A DNA stretch of 64,000 bases from Ascaphus truei (Eukaryota > Chordata > Amphibia > Anura > Ascaphidae), in NCBI GenBank assembly GCA_036426205.1, contig CM071574.1, positions 16,024,698-16,088,697 of the forward strand, given 5' to 3'. The position numbers were made by a program, and so were the translations under genes. Each line of letters begins with the position of its first letter. Position 1 is the first letter of the stretch. The notes beneath the pieces were generated by a model. The model made no database searches, was not told where the DNA came from, and worked only from the letters and a program-made list of their open reading frames with translations. Shown here piece after piece: positions 61,001 to 64,000 of this stretch.

Positions 61001-62778
61001 AGCTGCAGGGGGGAAAGAAGAATTTGCAGAAGACGGAGACACCCGGGGGACGCAGTTGACAGTAATATTGTGCTTTTGCATGTCTTTGCCTTGTGCCCAT
61101 ATTCTGCATGCATCTGTAGTTATTGAGATCCTTGGTAGTGCCAGTTACTTGGTAGTTTTTCCACAAGGCATCCCTGATATGATAGTGCAATACGGTCAGT
61201 TGTAACCCACAGAAGGTGCCCCCCCCCCGAACTTTTATTCTGCATAGTGGAGCATGGGTATCGCAGAGTTTTAAGAACTTGGATTGGAAATAGTCGAGCG
61301 CAGAATCGGCGTCTGGAATTAAGTTGATTTCTGTACCAAGGGCAGTTGGTTAGGTCAGCCAGAAACTTGTGGGTTAAAGTTTCTAAATGTTCTAGTGAGG
61401 AGAACTTTAGCGCTTGATTGGGGTGATCTAATTTTCCTTACACAGTACATTTATTGCATGGTCACTGAAAATGTCAGGAAGGATGCCAGAGGATTGGATT
61501 CTGATGGGATTTGAGGAGAGAATCCAGTCTAGCAAGGAATGGTTGTGAGATTTCAGGTTTGTCCATGTGGGTTGGGAAATGAGTTGTGTTGTATCTGAAT
61601 TTTGTGGTTTGTAGGGTCGAGCCAATTGTAGTTGAAATCCCCAAGAACTAGCAGCTCACTCTTCTCATTCAGAGAGGAAATGGAGCCAAGAAACTGGGCA
61701 TCAGTCGGGGACTGTAGAGGGGTTTTGGATACTAGCAACCAAGACAGGCTTAGAAAAGGGGAGGCAGATTTTGCCAACTAGGGTTTCAAAAAAGGGTGAG
61801 CTTGGGGGGACAATTTAACAGTGTAAATTGTAAGGTGTCTGCAATATAAAATAACCCTCCTCCTCTCTTTGACCCATCTCTCCTAGAAATGGAGTATCCC
61901 TGAATGGCAATATTTGCATAGAGGGGTTTTAAGGGGTTAGCCATGTTTCTGAGAGAACGATAGCTTTGGGTTTATGCATAAGACACCATGCAATTAGTTC
62001 ATCCAGTTTGGGCAGCAGGCTCCGGATACTTATATGGGCGACAGATGGACATTTTTGGAATTTGAAGGGGGTATTCCCAGGGTTATGGGACAGAGTCGAA
62101 TGGAGAGGCCCTGGGTTAATTTCAATATCACCTGCTAAAGAGAATAATAGTAAGAGTAGAAATTTGAGTAGTTTGCCAGTTGTAAATTTGTGATGTCAGT
62201 GATTCGTCACTTGCCATTGCAAACAATCAGGAACGTGATCTCATCACAATGTTAAAAAATGTGTCTACAATTTGTTTTTTTTCTTAGATTACTGAAATGA
62301 CCAAAGAATCAATGCCCTCCCCTAAAGAAAGTGTTTACCCTGCATTAATGAACTGCACAACATCAGTCGATGTAATTTTACCTCAGATTACATCTAATAT
62401 GTGGTAAGTAGATGTAAAGTTCTGCATTCTTCCATCGTTAAAGCAAATCCTGGTTGCGATGTGAGCTTTCAACATGCTTTGTATCCTGAAGAGAAACAAG
62501 TAATTGGGCACTTTCTGCACCTCCAGACTAAGTGATCAGTAGCATTCAATGTCATTGAGTAATGGTATAGTTGCATCATGGCAAAATGCTTCCTTTTTGA
62601 AGTAACTTTATTTTTTTGTTTTAGGGCCAGGGGACTGGGACAACTAATACGTGCCAAGAATATTAAAAGTGTCGGCGACCTTAGTACACTCTCACCCTCT
62701 GAGATAAAGACACTGCCTATCCGTTCTCCAAAAGTCTCTACAGTGAAAAAGGCTCTGAGAGTTTATCACGAGCAACAG
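36944..62778 (+). CDS. RIF1: RIF1, replication timing regulatory factor 1 (32 coding exons; both ends incomplete)
   Basis: Nuclear HEAT-repeat scaffold. It recruits PP1 to limit origin firing, sets replication timing and acts with 53BP1 against end resection at DNA breaks. Exons: 36944-37022, 37957-38053, 38843-38973, 39133-39221, 39581-39770, 40084-40176, 40284-40422, 41226-41377, 41745-41853, 42230-42403, 42801-42911, 43217-43279, 43734-43834, 44515-44601, 45308-45381, 45846-46026, 47014-47121, 48154-48300, 48616-48715, 49816-50092, 50504-50543, 50686-50888, 51350-51452, 52021-52152, 52589-52728, 53145-53234, 53320-53371, 53722-56379, 57460-57603, 58350-58427, 62288-62403, 62625-62778. All borders are AG/GT and all phases join, giving 2137 complete codons with no stop. 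Human RIF1 is about 2470 residues. The first few dozen residues and the last roughly 80-100 are missing; the 3' end lies past the window. Confidence 0.97.
37088..37325. mobile_element. hAT-type palindromic MITE with G-run
   Basis: Arms 'ctcagctccaatcctcaaac' and 'cttgaggattggtgttgagc'. The left arm partly duplicates 'cttcagcacaggtggct', and the right arm contains a G14-type run at 37277-37292. Confidence 0.7.
37498..37640 (+). repeat. SINE tail
   Basis: 'agattgtaagctcttcgggg' through 'gcgctatacaagaacatg' and (ATT)n; same type as 1226-1706. Confidence 0.75.
37957..41377 (+). CDS. RIF1: RIF1 exons 2-8: N-terminal HEAT repeats
   Basis: Exons 37957-38053, 38843-38973, 39133-39221, 39581-39770, 40084-40176, 40284-40422 and 41226-41377, about residues 27-323 of the readable protein. 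Strongly conserved blocks include NAALQALGFCL, TRALWVISKQSFP, DEAVRWAKLIIPLVVHS, ALEMGMPWLLQKQ, NETYVLKLWPLFVK, LHRSGSFINSLLQLEELGFR, KRLKLLMQPLSSIHVRTEAL and LEVWWYLL-like. These alternate helices of the HEAT array that binds telomeric or broken DNA and the 53BP1 axis in other species. A palindromic MITE (39868-39991) sits in one intron. Confidence 0.96.
38219..38248. repeat. (GT)n microsatellite
   Basis: Pure GT run in a RIF1 intron; another short one at about 39262-39281. Confidence 0.9.
39868..39991. mobile_element. hAT-type palindromic MITE
   Basis: Ends CAGGGGTGGCCAACTCTAAT and GTTGTTGGCCGCCCCTG, inverted arms as in the other copies. RIF1 intron. Confidence 0.75.
41745..44601 (+). CDS. 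RIF1: RIF1 exons 9-14: HEAT array, middle
   Basis: Exons 41745-41853, 42230-42403, 42801-42911, 43217-43279, 43734-43834 and 44515-44601, about residues 324-538. They include VCLPLIQRALNVESTPSTPA, a Ser/Thr-Pro-rich loop, then SIHLLGIEMMLHFFLGPE, ANQNKLVLSLEPLQHPL and KGLPQKVLGSAAYQVANMD. A 501-bp hAT MITE with perfect target duplication lies in the intron after 43834. Confidence 0.96.
43920..44436. mobile_element. hAT-type MITE with perfect 8-bp duplication
   Basis: Element 43928-44428, ends CAGTGGTTTTCAACC and GGTTGAAAATCGCTG, flanked by TTCTACAC on both sides. The interior is dominated by C-runs (44049-44070) and CA-type repeats to about 44190, so its apparent reading frames are not genes. 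Confidence 0.9.
45308..50092 (+). CDS. RIF1: RIF1 exons 15-20: HEAT array, distal
   Basis: Exons 45308-45381, 45846-46026, 47014-47121, 48154-48300, 48616-48715 and 49816-50092, about residues 539-834. Landmarks are NEVNQGDALEHNFSALHSAL, TLLRTWSELYKAFARCAALV, NFSPYNTKFQPK and TPTDWSKKKKEPLGNL. Introns hold a CR1/L2 fragment and two hAT MITEs with 8-bp duplications. Confidence 0.96.
46135..46860 (+). mobile_element. CR1/L2-clade LINE, 3' fragment
   Basis: Encodes the end of a reverse transcriptase: RRATKLIKGMDNLSYEERLA, then LDLFTLEKRHLRGDMLTIYK, typical of the CR1/L2 C-terminus. It closes with a 'gttgaacttgatggacg..' tail and 'tatgtaac'. Frames are broken downstream. RIF1 intron, same strand as the gene. 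Confidence 0.8.
47176..47314. mobile_element. hAT-type MITE with perfect 8-bp duplication
   Basis: Element 47184-47306, ends CAGGGGCGGGCAACTC and CCCCAGCCCTG, flanked by CCTTGTAT on both sides. Confidence 0.88.
48768..49063. mobile_element. hAT-type GC-rich MITE with perfect 8-bp duplication
   Basis: Element 48776-49055, ends CAGGGGAGCGCAATC and CTTTGCGCACTGCTG, flanked by GTTTATGG on both sides. Same family as 6547-7153. RIF1 intron. Confidence 0.88.
49085..49320 (+). repeat. tRNA-derived SINE
   Basis: 'ctagttcaaataccagg' (degenerate box B), then 'ccttgtgaccttgggcaagt' and 'acagcgctacttaccgcgct'. It follows the MITE at 48776 directly. Confidence 0.7.
50504..53371 (+). CDS. RIF1: RIF1 exons 21-27: end of HEAT region and linker
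   Basis: Exons 50504-50543, 50686-50888, 51350-51452, 52021-52152, 52589-52728, 53145-53234 and 53320-53371, about residues 835-1087. They include GTYDSELLEALSPLLCAIFL, HKNKQIRNQTAQFWNASFAK, VDFVFIPPENKERVLTEHQK and PTMYNNLDASQDT, all close to human. The 52728 donor is the less common AG|GTTCGT, but phase and homology on both sides support it. Confidence 0.95.
51590..51870. repeat. interspersed palindromic repeat, further copy
   Basis: Shares 'ggcaggcataagcttatagg' and 'gacctgtctgagatg' with 5640-6000 and the 2855 copy. RIF1 intron. Confidence 0.6.
53722..56379 (+). CDS. RIF1: RIF1 exon 28: giant disordered exon, ends with SILK motif
   Basis: 886 codons in one exon, acidic and Ser/Glu/Lys-rich, as in all vertebrate RIF1. 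Most of it has drifted from human, with conserved islands: SRRQSFITLEKFENS, ESKENTPPEA, LRRSSRRQSEILEG, RPRYQTRRSSQALL, KRSKRVRRSKSCDCC and ANDSPGEGSGWSPSASPSTS. The PP1-docking SILK is at 56317-56328, followed by a basic KKGVKRQQEND stretch. Many SP, TP and SQ/TQ sites are seen, fitting CDK/DDK and ATM/ATR control known for RIF1. Confidence 0.96.
57460..58427 (+). CDS. RIF1: RIF1 exons 29-30: RVSF PP1-docking motif
   Basis: Exons 57460-57603 and 58350-58427. The first opens IRRVSFANPIYQEELADDID; RVSF is at 57466-57477 and is the main PP1 docking site. In RIF1 generally, phosphorylation at or beside this motif by S-phase kinases releases PP1. SPGSRILGFKSSKKCL in exon 30 matches the human block that follows. 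Confidence 0.95.
57740..57794. mobile_element. Short hAT-type MITE (internal deletion)
   Basis: Only the two ends, CAGGGGTGCTCAACTCCAGT and GGAGTTGAGAACCCCTG, remain back to back; 55 bp. Confidence 0.7.
59040..62200 (-). mobile_element. CR1/L2-type LINE, nearly complete ORF2 but broken, minus strand
   Basis: On the - strand, in order. Endonuclease N-terminus: IRSLLPKLDELIAWCLMHKP, then LSETWL with the catalytic Glu (about 61920-62030). Endonuclease centre and end: LGDFNYNWLD and SDH (61430-61680). RT: FAKAFDTVDH, CGVPQGSVLGPLLFSVFIND and MYANDTILYA (about 59850-60150). C-terminal region with PIIDYGDTVYGSA and LPETLSHHQSKF (59078-59560). The frame is broken in several places, and the RT active site reads YAND, not YADD. 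Interrupted by a MITE. It lies in the large RIF1 intron 58428-62287, antisense to the gene. Confidence 0.85.
60736..61045. mobile_element. CpG-rich MITE inserted in the LINE
   Basis: A stretch with no LINE coding, between RT and endonuclease parts. It contains inverted arms: 'tgcagttccagttaaaatgg' near 60847 and 'ccattttaactggagctgca' near 60988. A 'gatgtcgtgtagcgtcccgt' block is shared with bases 1-110. Exact ends are uncertain. Confidence 0.65.
62288..62778 (+). CDS. RIF1: RIF1 exons 31-32: conserved C-terminal DNA-binding region
   Basis: Exons 62288-62403 and 62625-62778, about residues 2047-2137. They carry VDVILPQITSNMW, then ARGLGQLIRAKNIKSVGDLS, EIKTLPIRSPKVSTVKKALR and VYHEQQ. This is conserved region II, described in the literature as resembling the alpha-CTD of bacterial RNA polymerase, with helix-hairpin-helix-like DNA binding. 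The rest of the C-terminus (region III, BLM-interacting in human) must be encoded past 64000. I saw no match in 62779-64000. Confidence 0.95.
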
Positions 62779-62815
62779 GTGACTTGTTCTTGCTGCTCTC
62801 TTAACAGCAAAAGGA

Positions 62816-63301
62816 CAGGGGTGTGCGCAACGCTACATCCAATTGACAAAACATATATGGTATAAAGTTAAATACTTCAATAATAATATTTTCTTGGTTA
62901 TTTAGTTAGACCCTTTTGGCCAAAGTGTCATAAGCCTTTATACCAACGTCAAGGCATAACCAAATTTGCAGGTCCTAACACTACACTGTGAACCATTTAT
63001 TTTACCTCCTGTATGAGGGGAAGCAACCAAAAAGGGTCCAGTCCATACTGCAAGAATGGGAGATCCTTCCAAGTTAAAAAGGTTAGGGGCCACCTACCTC
63101 CAAACAACTGTTGCCAGTTAGAAATTGAATTAACACACACTTTCCCAGTAAGCTCAAACACCAACTTGGGAGGTTCTCATTTTGCTGTAGATGAGGTAAA
63201 CTGGAAGGTTCACGGTGTAGTGTTAGGACCTGCAATGTATTTAACTTTATACTTATTACCATATATGTTTTGTCAATTGGATGTAGCATTCTGCCCCCCT
63301 G
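62816..63301. mobile_element. Large inverted-repeat element after the last visible RIF1 exon
   Basis: The left arm 'gctacatccaattgacaaaa' (about 62833) and right arm 'ttttgtcaattggatgtagc' (about 63268) are inverted, with further pairing of 'tgcaggtcctaacactac' and 'gtagtgttaggacctgca'. Outer ends CAGGGG and CCCCCTG are hAT-like, but no target duplication is visible. Confidence 0.7.
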
Positions 63302-63544
63302 TCTTTTTTGTTGTATAAGTTTGCCACGCTCAGTAGCTCTCCTTTTGGTATGTTTGTATATGTTTGAGCTTACTGGGAAAGTGTGTTAATGTACTCTTAA
63401 CAGGTCACGCATTAACAGTCTAATTTAGCATTCTAGCAAAGTCAAATTTAAGCAAATATTAACTTAATATGTGAGTTATCATCATAACCTGTATTCAGTG
63501 CAATCCAAGACTATTCTCTTTTTTTTTTTTTAACTTTTGATCTA

Positions 63545-63935
63545 GTGTTGCAGCAGGGGGGGTCTCCGGAGCTGAACTGCAGTAACTTCAGCTCTGGGAA
63601 CCTCCTGCTTCCGGACACAACAACGTAAGTGAAGGTAGCTGCTCCGGCTCAGCACGCAAGGCTTTAAAGTTTAAAGCTCCCGCATCACATGGGCCAATAG
63701 GAAGCCGCACAGATGACGTCCTGTTGGCCCTCCTGACGTAAAAACGTTCAACAGCGGGCATATTGTGAACCCTGGCAGCTGTGCAGAGCTGCTACCAGCA
63801 CCTAATTTTTAAATGATTATTTGCGAAAGCAGGGGGTCCCTGCAGCTGAAATTAATTTGGTTCAGCTATGAAGACCCCCTTCAATGCTATAAATAAAAAA
63901 TATATACACCAGCTTGGATTGCCTCTTTAATTCTT
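63545..63935. repeat. Inverted-repeat element at window end
   Basis: Arms 'gggggtctccggagctgaa' and 'aagcagggggtccctgcagctgaaa'-type, centre with 'aggaagccgcacagatgacg'. Same family as about 7725-8100. Confidence 0.6.
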
Positions 63936-64000
63936 GCCCCCCAGTTAATCAACTTAATGCCAGCCGTTTGCCCTGGTAGTTACCAGTTTTTCTTTACTAA

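Noticed and set aside
62779..64000. Last RIF1 exon
   Set aside because: No frame matches the region expected after VYHEQQ; the stretch is two inverted-repeat elements and AT-rich DNA.

Overview
This is nuclear DNA from a vertebrate, most likely an amphibian and probably a frog. The case rests on two spliced genes with GT-AG introns, a TNFAIP6-RIF1 gene order that matches human 2q23, protein divergence at tetrapod level, and a dense load of hAT-type MITEs, tRNA-derived SINEs, CR1/L2-type LINEs, LTR elements and TA microsatellites. The species itself is inferred, not shown. No bacterial-type operon, CRISPR array, rRNA or tRNA gene was seen.

Layout. Bases 1-5408 hold the last four coding exons of TNFAIP6 (TSG-6) on the + strand: the second half of the Link domain, the CUB domain and the stop codon. 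The earlier exons lie upstream of the window. Bases 5409-32200 are intergenic and almost wholly repeats. They contain a complete non-autonomous LTR element on the + strand (element A, 10457-15858) and a related element on the - strand (element B, 16883-21030). A second, base-by-base rougher copy of about 13250-22125 follows directly in tandem at about 22126-28410 and lacks 2.6 kb of element B. A CpG-rich block at 32215-32640 is the likely RIF1 promoter.

From 36944 to 62778 I could follow 32 consecutive RIF1 coding exons in one uninterrupted frame (6412 nt, 2137 complete codons). They include the 2.66-kb giant exon, the SILK and RVSF PP1-docking motifs and the conserved C-terminal DNA-binding region. 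The extreme N-terminus is not securely placed, and the last coding exon(s) lie beyond base 64000. RIF1 introns carry several MITEs, a CR1/L2-like 3' fragment (46135-46860) and a truncated LINE on the opposite strand (about 59040-62200) that is itself interrupted by a MITE.

The two host genes act independently: TNFAIP6 is a secreted hyaluronan-binding protein, and RIF1 is a nuclear regulator of replication timing and break repair. The least explained part is the LTR family. Its members share an unrecognised Pro/Arg-rich protein with a zinc-ribbon-like CxxC...CxxC motif and show no reverse transcriptase. They use a tRNA-Thr-like primer site and sit in TA repeats with TATA duplications.
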